64,000 nt of DNA, taken from the NCBI GenBank assembly GCA_027627225.1, contig JAPFQT010000163.1:300001-364000 (forward strand), in the 5' to 3' direction. The notes under the pieces were generated by a model that ran no database searches, was not told the origin of the DNA, and saw only the letters and a list, made by a program, of their open reading frames with translations. Shown here in pieces: positions 10,170-24,592 of this stretch. Position 1 is the stretch's first letter, and the number at the start of each line of letters is the position of its first letter. The DNA is from Congeria kusceri (taxonomy: Eukaryota > Mollusca > Bivalvia > Myida > Dreissenidae). Position numbers and translations under genes: made by a program.

Positions 10170-13100
10170 TTGTCATAAGTTTTTATACTACTCGCGTGAT
10201 CCGACACCAAAAGAAAAAATATATAACATGTTTTACCCCTTTATCAACCCGGCAGCGGACTGAAAATAAAAAATAACACAATGGCTAGATTTCATTTATG
10301 CAAAGTACCCGAAAACATAGTCCTCTATCTCTTAATCAATGTTATCTTAAAGCGATACGTTATGTTTAAAAACTCAGATTTTCGTATGTCAATATGATGC
10401 ATGAACAAAAATTAACATAGTAGTATATTCACTTTTGTTTTAAACCAGATATCGACTTTTGAAAAGTGTCACTGCATCACGCCTACGTCATTCAGTTGAG
10501 ATTTAATTTTACACAGTGTACATAGTTCAAACTAGAGCGAGTCTCTTGGAATGTAAAACAAGCAATCGGAATACAATATTAAATTAAGTGTTTCAGTGTG
10601 TTGGATGAATTACATGTGTGTTAATAACATCTATATCCAAAACAAATGATGGGATACTTGCCTTGAATGAAACCGGTGCAAATAATTTATAAATTTCAGT
10701 TTTTCTAGAATGTACTTGGATACCTAGATAGTTATGGGGTGGGAAAAGCGTGGCCAAAATAAAGGTTTGGGTAAACAAATGGTTGTAGTCTTCGTTCAGT
10801 TGTAATGGCTTTTCGATGGAAATTGATTTGGTGTGGTTATTTCATATCAATAAATTGTTTGTTGATCAAAGAAAGTAAATCCACAAAGGGTAACCCACTT
10901 TCATCGTGTTTTTTAATGGAATGGAAGGAACATATTGTTTACACAATAATATTTACATTGCATAGGCATTGTAATCGGTAAGGGGTCAGCATTCATAATC
11001 GTATAAACGCAATGCCTCATCACAGCCGTAGTCATTTGTGTGTGTCCTACGTTTATGCAAATTATATTTGCACAAGTATATTTACATGAACTGAGATGTC
11101 TTATACTGTTAAATAATATCTTTATTTCATTTATTTGTTGTTTTGTATAATTAATATATATTAAAATTTTAATCCAGCTTTACTTTTACTATAATAAATT
11201 TGACAATAATTCCCACTTTGGTTGATAGAATCCTATCATGCAAGGTCTACATGTGTTATTATACATTAGTCAGTTTCTCTAGCATGTAATGTGAACATGT
11301 AATGGTATTTTAAGTAGCCATTACTTTTCTAAGAATTAAGCGACCACAGAAAATATTCATGACGTAACCTGGATTTAATTTCATATTGAGTGTCTATTTT
11401 CGCTGCATGTAGATCGAATTTTTACCACAGTTTACAATGATGAATTGCCTAACATGTATACTAATATTTTTTTATAGATTTATATAACAAAGTTATGAAT
11501 TCTAAGAACAGTTAGGCAAGTTGGGCAAAGCAAACGAGCTTAGCACCCGTCCAATTTGAATTGTCAATTTCGATACAATGCTATACTGCATGGTGTGGAT
11601 TATTTTTTTTAAATTAAAAGATATGTAGTTGTGTGAACTTTTTCAGATTCGGATAAAAACAGTCTTCATCTGTTGTGTTAATAATTAAAGAGTATCCGGG
11701 TTTTGTTAAACTTTCAGCCGAGGAACTGTGTGATGTTAAAGTGGCAGAATTCTACTATGTAGCGTTGCCTAGATGCGTTCATGAGGTGGATTGTATCTGA
11801 CTAGCAAAACACCTCTTATACCAACGCATTAATAATGTTTAGCGCCTGTTGGCTGAATCAGCCGAAATAGCAGTTCTTCTTGATGCCGCAGGTAGTTATG
11901 CGTCTGTTTAGTTATTTTTTAGTTTTGTAGTGATATGAATTATTCAGTAAAAAATTAGTTTCCTCCATTTTTAAGCTTCAAAGCGATTTACAGTACTACT
12001 TATCTTTAATAGGACATATAAATCATTTTTCTGAAATAGTTTTATTCAAGTAAAATAAAAATGTCATTTTTACATTAAATGACATTAGTCGCTGCACATG
12101 GAAGGTAAAATAAGGACAGAAAATGATATTTTTAATAGAGAACTATTGTGTTAATCGTAGTGTGCATTCTAATTTGTGCAGTTTGGTTGATTATGAACGC
12201 AATGGTTAAACTGTACAATTATCCATGAAGCGCTAGCGCGCATCACGGATTGTGCAAAACATGGCGTATTAATAACTCATTTTAAAAGCTAGAACCTCTG
12301 TAAAACTAAACAACACGACGTCTTTATCGAGGAAAACCTAAGGTGAATAAAGTTGTATGTCATTTTCATGCTGTGACATTCTGCACAGTGCTGTTATTTG
12401 GCGCGTAGGAATAAACTACTAGATGGTTTAAGACTGGACACATCCTGTTGACCGAATATAGGAAAATGTAACCAGTCACTCCATTTATCACGTCAATATT
12501 GTAGGTAGAACAATAATAATCTGTTTTATTGACGTATTTGGTTCCGCGATAAAATATCGCAATATGGATGTCGATATTGATATTTTGCAATACAATTTCA
12601 CGCATATGGTATTTGTGTGATTTCAAATTAATCCCTTAATATGAAAACTTGTAGAGCATTTCAAACACCCTAAATGTCTAAGATAAACAAAAAAAACATG
12701 TTTTTTAAATCATATTACTTTAGGAAATGTGTGTATTTTGCCATAATCCGAAAGTATCACATTCAAATGTATGATACCGTTTTTATTTCATGTTATGCTG
12801 TGAATAACTGGGGAATACCAGTGAATGATAACCGATCATTTCACTCGAGGTCTAGTAAAATGATAACGTTTGATTAGTTCACTCTTGGTTATATGGAAAT
12901 CGAGCGTGACGACACCGCGTTTTGTCTACCTCTATACTAGGACATGATAACTATCCATATTTGGCTAAATGTGCATACAGAAGGATATAGATCGCGGAGG
13001 AAAGAAACAATTTCCAAACAAGGACAATTTCCGTATAGTATTACTAAAACCATGTTAAACCATGATAACTATGTCATCATTATTAACTTTGAACACTCAA

Positions 13101-14260
13101 AGCATTGTGTTTATACCTGTTAGTGCAATAAAATGCGTGTTATTTGCGTTGCCATGCAGTTTCTACTTTCACTTTCGAACATTATTTACAAATGAACAAA
13201 TATAGATAAAAACGGTTTTATTATTGAAAACAACGGTTGGCAATATTTTCAAATTGAATTAAATGATTCACATTTTGAGTACTTGTTCTAAGTTACATCC
13301 TACAAGACTGCATGACGATTTTGCTAATGTTTAAGAGAAGCGTCTCATGCTTCAGTTGGCGCCATATGATTATATTTCTTGCCCATCATCCACAGCGCGA
13401 AATCACCCAAGTTAGTGGCGAGAAGCGACACCTGGTGGACACAATGCCTCTGTATCATAATCTGCACAATTACAATTATTATATTTATCCCGACATTTTA
13501 TGTTACATCATTTTTCAATTGGTGTATACTTTGTGTACATTATCTTGAAAGAGGCGTAAGCCGAAACTTCGAGATAAAGGTTCTACAATAAATATGCATG
13601 TATGTGATTTTGTTGATTTAAACCTAACTTATTTAAGATTAACAACTGAAACTCCTTACAATATTCAAAATTGATAGTTGAAATGACCATAATACACAGT
13701 ACATATGGCTATTAATTTGCATGAACGTAATTCACGTTAGTTATATTGTGTTAAATTGTTTAAGCTTAATAATAAATAAGTCTTGTTATTTTATTTAACA
13801 CAATAATACGGTCACATACATATTTTTGTACGCACAGCAAATATACAAGTACTCTGCATCAACTTGCACATTTTACCGAATAGCATGGCCCAGAAGTGCA
13901 TGCAAATAATACATGTACAAGCAATGATACTATAATGCATGTAGTGTTTCTACATTTAATATTCGCTGTTTACATGGTGCTGTTTGTGCTCATGTCATTA
14001 TCATCGAACAATGATTCATATACACTATACTATGACACAGTGCTCTGTCGACAGGTAATTTGTCTGACTTATAACTAAAGTTACATAGCGTAAGTGCCTT
14101 AAAAACAAGGCCGCACTATATTGCAAATAGTATCGTGATTAATGAAAAAATCAATTTTAAAGATATCGCAATATATCGCGATATGAATTTCTAATATCGC
14201 GACACCCCTATGTGCTTGGTGTTTATTTTGATACAGTTTACAATATTAGTGGAACGTGTA
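10170..14260. other. No gene seen; possible intron of the minus-strand Ig-type locus
   Basis: AT-rich with only short, unsupported ORFs. A possible PLE-like 3' end is listed separately at 13547-13595. Near 12540-12600 and 14155-14210 are tatcgcaatat-type motifs. The second ends in gacacccct, resembling the reversed start of hAT-type termini, but no paired terminus was found. Confidence 0.45.
13547..13595 (+). mobile_element. Possible PLE-like 3' terminal motif
   Basis: The stretch around cttgaaagaggcgtaagccg followed by aaacttcgagataaaggttctacaataaa has the same layout as the PLE 3' end at 1113-1155: ctgaaga-like start, gg cg, short inverted motif, gaaac, then an aataaa-like tail. The preceding 230 nt (from 13312) hold ORFs without a recognisable endonuclease domain. 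Confidence 0.3.
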
Positions 14261-14265
14261 CATAC

Positions 14266-14355
14266 ATTTCTTCCTTTTGAATACGATACCCAGAAAGAGC
14301 ACAATCTCGATACCAATGACGGCACCTATTGAGGTCGCAATATATGCACTATGGC
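14266..14355 (-). CDS. Transmembrane exon of an Ig-type membrane protein
   Basis: On the minus strand a 90-nt exon bounded by aacag and the donor gtatgt (14260-14265) is open in phase 1-1. It encodes HSAYIATSI, then AVIGIEIVLFLGIVFKRKK: a roughly 20-residue hydrophobic helix followed by a basic stop-transfer KRKK. That is the pattern of a type I single-pass protein, with the C-terminus cytosolic. The pyrimidine tract before aacag is weak. A stronger acceptor (tttattttag) lies 20 nt upstream but breaks the phase with the Ig exon. The Ig exon lies 245 nt upstream. Confidence 0.55.
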
Positions 14356-14600
14356 CTGTTCTCATCCGAGTGATTTGCTAAAATAAACAAAGTGTATGTC
14401 ACATGAACTTGATTAAAATTAATGTGAATACATCTTGACAAAACTTGAGAATCGAAATTTGTAAGTATATGCTAATGTGTATAAATTGTGCTAAAACTAT
14501 TATAATGTGTCTTAGTTGTAAGCAGGTCATATAATACTTCCTATATGCAACACATCAATGTTTTGTAACATAGAAAAACACCACATGAATGACATAATAC

Positions 14601-15002
14601 TTGTATTATATGTAGGCTGCGCAGGAACAACATGTGTAGAGCTTTTCACAGGAACCATGTTAGGCGTTATACTTTTAATGCTAACAAATATGTTGGGATT
14701 GTATGTTTCACAACATATGTATGTCCCGACTGTTTCTTCGTCTGGACTGGTGATGCGTAACATTCCACCACGACCAGTGTATGTAATGTTGTATTTGCTT
14801 TCTAGAGCTGTTTCCAACATACGACATGACTTCATTTATATGTCACATTCTGCAATTGTCAGAGATTTGTTTAATTTTCTACTGCTAACTTTGAAAGTCA
14901 GTTCGGCGTTAGAGGTATTGACGTCTCATTCCGTGTTCCCAGCACGATATTTCCGTGACATTTTACGGAAACTGAAACAGTCACTTTGTGTTGCCAGGTT
15001 AG
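14601..15002 (-). pseudogene. Immunoglobulin-like domain exon with two nonsense codons
   Basis: A 402-nt minus-strand exon runs from acceptor cactgctaacacag to donor gtattatg, symmetric in phase 1-1 as is usual for Ig-domain exons. The second half encodes KYNITYTGRGGMLRITSPD and EETVGTYICCE, the D-x-x-x-GTYxC signature around the F-strand cysteine. An upstream AEC about 44 residues earlier could supply the B-strand cysteine. The phase-1 frame has TGA at 14926-14928 and TAA at 14836-14838. Either the allele is a pseudogene or the assembly has errors. An alternative frame in the first part (VTVSVSVKCHGN) also looks Ig-like, so one frameshift is another explanation. The 163-codon plus-strand ORF here is its antisense shadow. 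Confidence 0.6.
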
Positions 15003-15009
15003 CTGTGTT

Positions 15010-16056
15010 AGCAGTGAAATTAATATCAACCGATTGGGTCATAAACTGATGCTTGTTGGCAGCTTTCCAAAATCAGAATGTTGTAAAAAATAAGCAATTC
15101 AGTATGCAAAGATATGCATATATACACTGTCAATGCAATTAGCAAGTCACAAATACAACAACAATTCAAGCATGGGTCATTAAGTCTGCGATTGGTATGA
15201 TATATAGCATCTACATATGTTTAAGACATAACTATCTTTAAATATTTTAAAATACACTAAACAAGTAAAGCTTATCAAAATCTGCGAATTGGAGCCTGGC
15301 TGTAAAATAGTATCCAATCACGCCTGGTGTATATTATCATTTGTTTTGTATTTCATTGTATCGTTCAACTAGTCAAATGCCGGATGACCCTCATCGCTTA
15401 TGTGATGATTTTAAAGTGGGACTCTCTGAGTTTTTATATATATTTATTTCAGGTCTTTTTCGTTACTCACTAACATAACTCAGTTTTATATAACATAAAA
15501 ACGTCAACAACGTCAACATCGACAAAAGTCTATTTCTGCTATCGAACAATGCAAATCTATTTTTTCTGTCGATACAAACCCGTTATCCTACGACAACGGC
15601 TATATGCGGTTTTTTAATGAGAAAGTATTAATTTCGCATGCGTCAGCAATCGATCTGACTCGTCAAGACGCTGTATATACATGTATATAATATAGATCGC
15701 TGGGCAGCAAAGTATTATTTTACTTTCAAATGTATCTTTTAATACACATGTGTGAGCATAATTTATACTCGACATTTATTATACAATTTTTTAACAAAAT
15801 ACTGACATCATAAGATTCCATTGATGTGTTTACGTTATATTTTTCGTTTAAAATTGTTCAGTCCCTCTTTAACGAAATGTGTATGGCATCAATGCCATTA
15901 AGCTATACAAACAACGACTTTTCAGTATTTTTCTGCAGATAAAATGTTTCAATTTATGCAAATGCACACATTGGGTGCCATGTGCGTATTATGTTGTCAT
16001 AATATTTGTTTACACCAAAAGTTCAAATGAACTGAAGCGATAGTTTACAAATGTAT
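15010..16056 (-). other. Putative intron between leader and Ig exons; no gene
   Basis: AT-rich and without recognisable coding sequence. If the exon model holds, it is a phase-1 intron from gtaacg at 16057-16062 to acag at 15003-15006. Confidence 0.4.
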
Positions 16057-16062
16057 CGTTAC

Positions 16063-16105
16063 CGTAAATAAGGAAACACACTGGTCCAAACGGCAGCCAC
16101 ATTAT
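16063..16105 (-). CDS. Candidate leader (signal peptide) exon
   Basis: On the minus strand cataacatttcag is followed by ATA, then ATG (16100-16102) and MWLPFGPVCFLIY, ending G|gtaacg in phase 1. A short hydrophobic leader ending in phase 1 is the usual first coding exon before a phase-1 Ig domain, and its phase matches the Ig exon at 15002. At 13-14 residues it is short for a signal peptide. The preceding acceptor implies an untranslated upstream exon. A candidate 22-nt exon at 17720-17741 (aagcag before, gtatat after) would fit but is weak. Confidence 0.45.
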
Positions 16106-16109
16106 CTGA

Positions 16110-18540
16110 AATGTTATGAGAACATGTTAAGGCAACCTATGTACTGCGAAAAAAATAAGAACAACGTGTTTACATAATCTGCAAAGTTTGTATAAATATT
16201 TTTAATCCTTCGTATTTGAAAAGCTTCACCTTCAAAACATTATGTTTTGTGTTGCCAAAATCATATGCACAATATGTATCCATACAAACATGAATTACTA
16301 GCTTAGAAAACCCATTGTGCTAACATTATCTTCAAACGGCGATAATGTTTTAATGTGTGTTTCGGCTACATTAGTCGCGGCAAATGAATCTCAATATCAG
16401 TTCCATTAATGCGCATATAATTGTTATGTATTTGACATACTAAAAACACGTGTTCTGTATTAACCATACATAGATTTGCAAATCTGTTATTTCGATGCAA
16501 CAGTACGAAACAACATATTTATATTAACCTCTACCTGTATTTCTCTCCTGCGTGATACTTGTTTTATACAGCAGTGGCTATCCATGAAGTCTTTCAGCTA
16601 AATGTAAACATTTCTGAGATTAGCGAACACGAATATTGCAAAGCGAATGAATCCTGCAGAAATGTGTTTGTTAATGTCTAAAAGCTTCAAGTCCTTGCAG
16701 ATAGTCAATACATAACGATTGCAAACGATTGGAATTCTGGGTCAATATCCATGAAGCTCCTCATTGAAAACTTCAGTAAATTTCTTAAAATCATAAAATT
16801 CATTAAGTCCGTGGCTTGTCCATTTAAAGATAATTTTGTCTTAAATGGTTTAATCAGGTAAAGGATCAACATATGCTATTTATTTTACCCTGATTCATAC
16901 AAATTTCTGAATTTCATAACAACATTTTTATTTAAAGTTTTAACTTATTTATGACTTAAGTTAATATTATCCGAAGGAGCTTTGTGGATATAGCCCCAGT
17001 ACATAAAAAGCTTGTGCACACAATGAACTTCTGAGAAATTACATAATACTGGTAACGCGTGTCAAAATCAAAATGTATAGATTATTATTATTGTCATTGC
17101 ATTACATGCTTTTAACCTACTAGGCAGATGGTAGAAAAAAACACTATACATTTACTCTCAACTATTAAATTTGCAATACAATATTATTAAATTGGAAAAT
17201 AAATATCCAATCCAAACTACATGTTCTCGAATGTTCATAACTATAATCGTTCACGACTACACGATCCGTTGGTATTAACCTTAATCATTGTCATATTTTT
17301 TTTCAAAATGACAATAACCAGCACATTTGTGCAAAACTGAAAGCAATACAACTAAATATAATGTGACCCCCATATAAAACTGGTTTGAGGATTGCATCTA
17401 ACATATCCTGTGTATCTAATTTATTTTAGATTTCATATCCACCGCTTTCCATTAAAAAGTCCATATTGCTCGCTTATTTCTTTTTTTAAAGCAGTGCACA
17501 CAAATGTTACCAATATAATAGGGCATCGACGTGTAGGTTTCTTAATGAAATGTCTGAATAACACTACTACATTGTTGGCGCTAGTATAAGTGTATGAAGG
17601 CTTTAACGCTGATTCGACCCACTGATGCTAGGAAGAATTGGACACAGAAACCATGAGAATATCAATTACTTTTTGCAGGTGAACAACTACAGAACAACGA
17701 TAAATAAAAGCATATATACCTGACTCGACAGTTGACGAGAACTGCTTAATAAATTAATAACAAAACATCAGTATTGCATTCAAGCACACAATACAACGTT
17801 AAACACGTCATGCTGATCAATTTCTGTCAAGTATCTGAACAAACAAATGATCTTGACCTATTATTGCATTGCCAACTATTTATTACCAAACATAATCCGG
17901 GCTGAATGCGTATACCTTTTTTACATAACCTGCATATCCATTTTCACTATTGGAGTAAGCTAATGGCGACGCGACCAGACTGCAAAAAAGCTGCTGAAAA
18001 CAAACGGGGTTTTGGATCGAAGGGTAAGGTAACCTTGGAAAGCATTTTTATGTACAGCTATATGTTTAAATTTTGTTCAAATTTTGTTTTCATTTAAAAA
18101 AATAGGTCCATGGTGTCGCCCAATATTCCACGTAATCACGATGTAACATCAGGATCATAGCCTTAGAATTACAAAAGTTATTGAAGGTAAAATTCGTGCA
18201 GGCGTGATGTTGAAATGTAGAACTAATATATTTCAGAAATAGGTAGAGAATCATTCATATTTATAGCATAGTAGCAGACGCTGATACCGCTGCTTAGCCG
18301 CTAACAAGCGTAGGGTCGGTTTGTGTTATGTATGGTGTGCGATTAATAATGGTGATGCTGAATTGTTTATATGTTACTATTGTTGTTGTGTTTTAATCTA
18401 ATCCATTTATGCTTATACCTTATCACATGACTGTTAACAATATAGCAATATCCTTTTAAATCGTAAGTTTTGCAACTCGGACTTAACTTGGTCATATCAC
18501 TGAACATTTATTTGTGGTAAGATCTTAACATAATTTGCCT
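16110..18540. other. No gene seen
   Basis: AT-rich with chance ORFs only (17392-17589, 17906-18097). No transposon signature was recognised. Confidence 0.5.
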
Positions 18541-18545
18541 TCTTT

Positions 18546-18570
18546 ATATATATATATATATATATATATA
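18546..18570. repeat. (TA)n microsatellite
   Basis: An uninterrupted ta dinucleotide run of about 12 units. Confidence 0.95.
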
Positions 18571-18574
18571 CCGC

Positions 18575-19735
18575 CATTTGATGCTTTGCATCAACGTTTG
18601 TTTTTGGTACCAGTTGTTATATCATGTTTAAAGTCATTAGAACTATTTTGAGCTTAAAACACAATTTTACAGCGTAAAAGTACGAATATTTGCTCGAGAT
18701 GTGTCAAACTTGGATATTGTGTAAACGTAGTACCTATCGATAGTCATTAAATGGTTTGATAATGTCTTATACTAATAACAATGCAAAAAAACGATGCGAG
18801 ATCTATATGCCAACAACACACCTGCACATACTGTTCCCCTTCAATATTTTGTTTATATCAAAGTCTATGGTTTTAAAATAAAACACGTGATTACATGGGC
18901 ATATACTTTAGATGAAAACCATAAACAAAGCGTACTAACATAGGAAATACAAAAGCAAGAGTCAGCCATTTTATCACCAGCTGTTATTAGCCTCACTTAA
19001 AGTTAACAAGAGTTCACTTTACAATCTCCACCCTGTATAAACATAACATTAATTACATACCATACTCATAGTGAAGGAATATGGAACATACGTGAACGAC
19101 AGTATGTTTAGTATCATGCGTGTAATGAAAAAAAATTGAAGTAGCCATAGCGTTATTTGAGATGTTTTTTATATTTACAAATATACTTGTAACGCAGTTG
19201 TCTTCGTTCTATGCGAAATATTATACGCTATTTGATGTTCTTAATTACCTGTCCTATACATCTAGATTCCGGTTTCTTTGCTGACAAGTTATTTAATGAT
19301 ACATGTAAACGGTTTACTGTATTTGAATATATATTCACTTATATACACATTTACCGCAATTTTGATTGCATTCACTTTCGTTTTCCATTATGAGATTATT
19401 CATCTACGGGTTAAACATAGACGATTTATTCCGTTAAACAATACTGCTAAAAACTATGCTGAAAACTATGAATAATATAAATGTTTAGCGTGCTTTTTAA
19501 ACTCTTTAATTATCACAAACTCCTTAATTATCACAAGACATCAGCAAACGTGCTCATTTGGTATCACCTGCAATCGAAATTGTACGCATTGAGTGATGGG
19601 AATTTTTGTGAATAGTTGCACGTAGTTTATGCAGGGTTTATATCCTTGTTTGTATTTACTACTTTACCAGATACGGGTTAAAATACGGCCGTTTGATTTG
19701 TTACACCTAATGTAAACGACATATCTGACGTGTCG
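18575..19735. other. No gene seen
   Basis: AT-rich; two overlapping short ORFs at 19211-19475 have no coding character. Confidence 0.55.
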
Positions 19736-19739
19736 AAGC

Positions 19740-20360
<621 letters not shown>

Positions 20361-20369
20361 GTTCCTTTA

Positions 20370-23300
20370 TACATCTAAATTTGTCTTCCTCTGTTTTCTA
20401 GTATCATCGTTACATCATGTGTGAACAAATGCCAATGGTTTATTATTTCTGTTGATTATTATTTGTTTAAAGGCTCAATATAATATAAAACCAACATATT
20501 TAAAAGAAAATTAGTTTAAACTTACAGATGCGCCGGTTTTATAACCCAAACCGAAATATATCTTAAAAACAAATATTCGTCATCTGTAACAACTTTTCAC
20601 TAACGGAAAGAATCACGAATGACCTTTCTACATATGTCTTAAACTTGCAGTTGTGAAATATAGTTGATTTTTCCTAATAAAACACTTCTCCTTCTATCAG
20701 ATCATTATACCTAACTTTTGAAACATTAAACAGGCATGTGGTATTTAGTCTTATCAGGAATCTCTGTTTAAATTAAACATACAATAAATTCAGAAAAATA
20801 CAGCAACGCAGAAAACAACGCCTATACGTTCATAAATACTTGTGTAATCGTTACATTCACGTCAAGCTACTTTATTTACTAAACTCTTCATGACAAAAAA
20901 ATAATATTGACTACTGTTAGTGTTATTGTACCAATCCAGAAAGCCGATAATTGCTCTTATGCAAGTCTTTTTGTTATGGCTAAGCGTTAAACATAACAAC
21001 GCACAGAAACAATATGCTGTTAAAAACATTTCCAAACCTTCCCAGTTGATATAAAATAACATAATTTGACTGAGTACCATATGGTACAATTCCAGGAAAA
21101 ACAAGCATATTTTCGGATGTTTAACATTCGGACATAAACATTAACTTGTGTTGGATTTAAAGTCGCGAGGAAACAAATATGCAAACATTAGCGACAATAA
21201 AATCCACGCGAATAAAACAAGTTTAACAGTATCCGAATCAGTTTATGTCTCTTCAAAATCAATGTAAATTTCAATGGATGGTTACATAAAACTATTGTAA
21301 TCACGTTGCCATACATTTTTCACACACGCTTACTATATCACTGTCAACAATTCTCTGTAACTCAAACCTTAAAGCGGAAATACATATGCTTACTGCATAT
21401 ACTTATGGTCGTTAATTTGCCCGTGAAAAATGCCAGAGTTATTGACGTGCTCAACATTATAGTGTTGTTGAATGACGTCGGGTTCCGGCTTCAAATTTTC
21501 CTGAAATATATCACAGATATTTCGCAAAAGGGTTGTTTGATTAATTGGTTATATGCGTGCCATACAAGGAAATTCGAAGAAATGTAGGTTACATGCTTCG
21601 AGACGTATAAGTTTTTTCTTAAGGTAATACAACTGTTATGGCCAATATTCCAAACCTAATTTTAAATAGTATTTCTATTATCTGTATTACATCACTGATC
21701 TTCTTGCAAATTTTGAGGGTGGCTTTCCATGCAAAATCAATATTTTTTTTTAATGTTCAGGACAACCCCTTTTTCAATTTTTCCGTCAAAATTCATTTAC
21801 CCCATGGATGAACAAAAAATCATAACTCAATTATATTTGCAAATATATCAACAATGTTGGTGTCTTTTATACAAGTAATGATTGAAAATTATAAAATAAG
21901 GCAACATAAGGCGTTGACGAAGGTAAAAGTATCGATATTTATCAATTTTCTATGGAAGCTCAGCATAAACTTGAATTTGACAGAACTGACCAAGTAATAT
22001 ATTGTCTTAAAGATTTTGGTTTTTCTGGACTGGTTTTTTCACTTAAATCTTTATATTTATGTTTCATCTATGACATATATTTGACTAAAATAAAAAGTCA
22101 GAAACAAATGTACCGTGCACTTTTTGAAAAAGAGAAGAAAAACTACCATACCCCTTACAAAAAGAGACAGCTATATTTAGGCAATTCCACAAATGTTATT
22201 ATTTCAGTTAAACAGTTTGTTTTTCAAAATACAGTTCCCTAGAGGTATACATTTGCCACCCACACCCTGTAACGTGTTCAGCTCTGGGACAACACACTTT
22301 ACATCAAAAAATTTTTTTTTATTTATTATCTTCGTTTCCAATCATCTTCATGTCAACAATGTTTTGCTAGTATCTGAAGCGGTATATGCTGGTATTTTAG
22401 GCTGCATCTTCACCAACTGGCACAGTCATAAAAACATGTGTACTGTGTTGAACACCAGGTTTGAACCCCAGGGAAGCATTCCGAGTGATTTGTGGCAATT
22501 CTCTTCCTTCCTTCAACTGCAGAAATATTTTAAAACAATCCAATAACTTATTATTTTCCACTACATATTTAACAATATACATACACAGCTTTCCAGTATA
22601 TGTGCAACCCAACCTAGTAAGCCATACTTTTTAGTGTTAGGTAAAATTTATGTCAAAACTGTGTAATTACTGAATGGATCCTTATTAGTATGCTGATCAT
22701 GAAGAAAAACTGGTGCACATATTTATAAACAAAATGGTACACATATTAAGCATAAATAAACAGTTATTAAAGTGTCTTGAGGCTTCAAATCTAAGGGACT
22801 GACACATCCTACACGTACTTCATGACATATGTTCATTTACTTACATGTATACTGCAAGTATACATAGAAATATGGACAATCGCAAATAATATTACTTGTA
22901 CTAATATATTAATTGTACATGTAAGCAATGCAATTTCGTAGTTCAAGCATTGAAATGAAAAGCTTTACATTATCCTCTAATAAATTACGTTCTGATATTA
23001 TAGACAAATATTAATATATTCAGAAATTTCAGAATATAAATACAATTATTTCACTTTCTTGTTTTACTTACATGTGTTTCCTCGCCTTATTATCCGGATT
23101 CAAGTTCATCATATGTATGAACTGGTGACGGTTACATATATGGCTCCTATTTTCTTTCAGTATGCATTCCATGTTTGCTCGTATTTAGAATTTTCGTTTG
23201 TCAGTTGTTTTTGTTTATACCACGAAAAATATGTGACTTTGGTTTTGATTTCAAACACTTTTTCTTCATGTCAAAATATTTATCTGTTTGCATTTCGTCA

Positions 23301-24295
23301 GAAATATATATATGATACTAACATATATAAAATAATGTGATTGTATAAAAGAATGTACTTATATTAAAAATTTCATTTGTTCGACAAGAATCGGAACCAA
23401 ACGGGCATATTACGAACTGCGCAACGAAACTTTCCGACAGTCACCGATATTGGCTGATCTTAGAAAAAAAAACGCCGGGAATGATTACAGTTGTACTACC
23501 TTAATATGTAAATTAAGTATACATCAGGTACGTGTTTTAAGGTACAACGTACAAGAGAACGTGTCTGCTTTCATAATATATTAATATCAACATTTACTCA
23601 TTAACACACGTCTTGGATATGTATATGAGTATAAACAACACGATATGACTATATTGTAATAGAGTGTTAGATTATATTGGATTATATTGAACACTATTTT
23701 TTCGGATTAACACCAATGACACTCCTACTTAATTCGTGCCCTATAGGAATTTTTATACGATTTTGAACGATGCTATAACACAAACAAACGCGTTCAAAAC
23801 TGTAGTATTACCAGTAAAACAATGATAAATCAATTACAATAATATTTTGACATGAACGAATGAAGAGACCTACCGTTTCTTCGAAGCCTTATCGAGTGTG
23901 TTTTAGCGGTTTCTTAAATTAATAAAAATGCGGAGGTCAGACAGTAATCTCTGCTAACAACTAATTGTCGCTATCTTAACTTGATAAGTAACATACAGTT
24001 GCATTCAAAATTGCGCTTTGAACTAGATATATACTATCGAGAGTGTGTGTTCATAATGTCATGTGTGCAGACACGATTTCAGCAATGTGTTTCCAAATAA
24101 CTTTGAACGTTAATGATAAGCAGTTCATAGTTGAACTGAACGTCGAGCTTTATCATTCTTAACCAGGTTTATGCATTGCTATATCCGAATATTAGTGTAA
24201 TGACTGGTTGCGTAAAACAACAACTATCTGAAATGCAAAAGAAAATGCATTTATTGCAGGTCTTTCAACAATGACCTTAACCGTTGAAAGAGAAT
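20370..24295. other. No supported gene
   Basis: AT-rich sequence. ORFs at 20862-21104 (minus), 21306-21587, 21952-22242 and 22193-22546 (plus) have no recognised domain. The minus strand near 22400-22500 contains gggttcaaacctggt, which is B-box-like, but no A box was found. A splice-like agGCTTCGAAGAAACGgtaggt on the minus strand near 23872-23895 is too weak to call. Confidence 0.45.
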
Positions 24296-24299
24296 TTCG

Positions 24300-24592
24300 A
24301 CAAGAAACAAACATCCCATGTAATAGCCACGTGATTTACAATAATAAAAATAATAATAATTATTATTATTATATATATGAGAACAATTCGAGACAATAAT
24401 TCAGACATTTCGTTACTTAAAAGATGTAACCATAAATAAACTGAAACTGAATTGACGATTGCCCTGCATCTTACACAAGGGCATGACCGATAACAATTAT
24501 TTTGCTATCACTGTAACAATTATTTGGATTATAACTTCATTTTTCTGACTACATTTATCTGCTATTTGTATGCAATCTACATTGTTAATGCA
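24300..24592. repeat. Dispersed repeat copy B (same family as 19740-20360)
   Basis: Shares catccca-n-atagccacgtgat on the left and the attcagacatt, caagggcatga and caatctacattgttaatg blocks on the right. The internal array is only a short aataat/attatt run at about 24342-24372. Same orientation as copy A, 4.4 kb away. Confidence 0.75.

Noticed and set aside
14155..14210. hAT-like terminus (reverse strand start aggggtgtcgcgata)
   Set aside because: No matching second terminus, target duplication or transposase was found.
14558..15049. 163-codon plus-strand ORF
   Set aside because: It is the antisense of the Ig-like exon, which has the recognisable domain signature and splice sites on the minus strand.
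16515..16550. Possible 13-nt minus-strand exon (cgcag GAGAGAAATACAG gtagag)
   Set aside because: The acceptor lacks a pyrimidine tract and the size does not fit the phase of the neighbouring exons.
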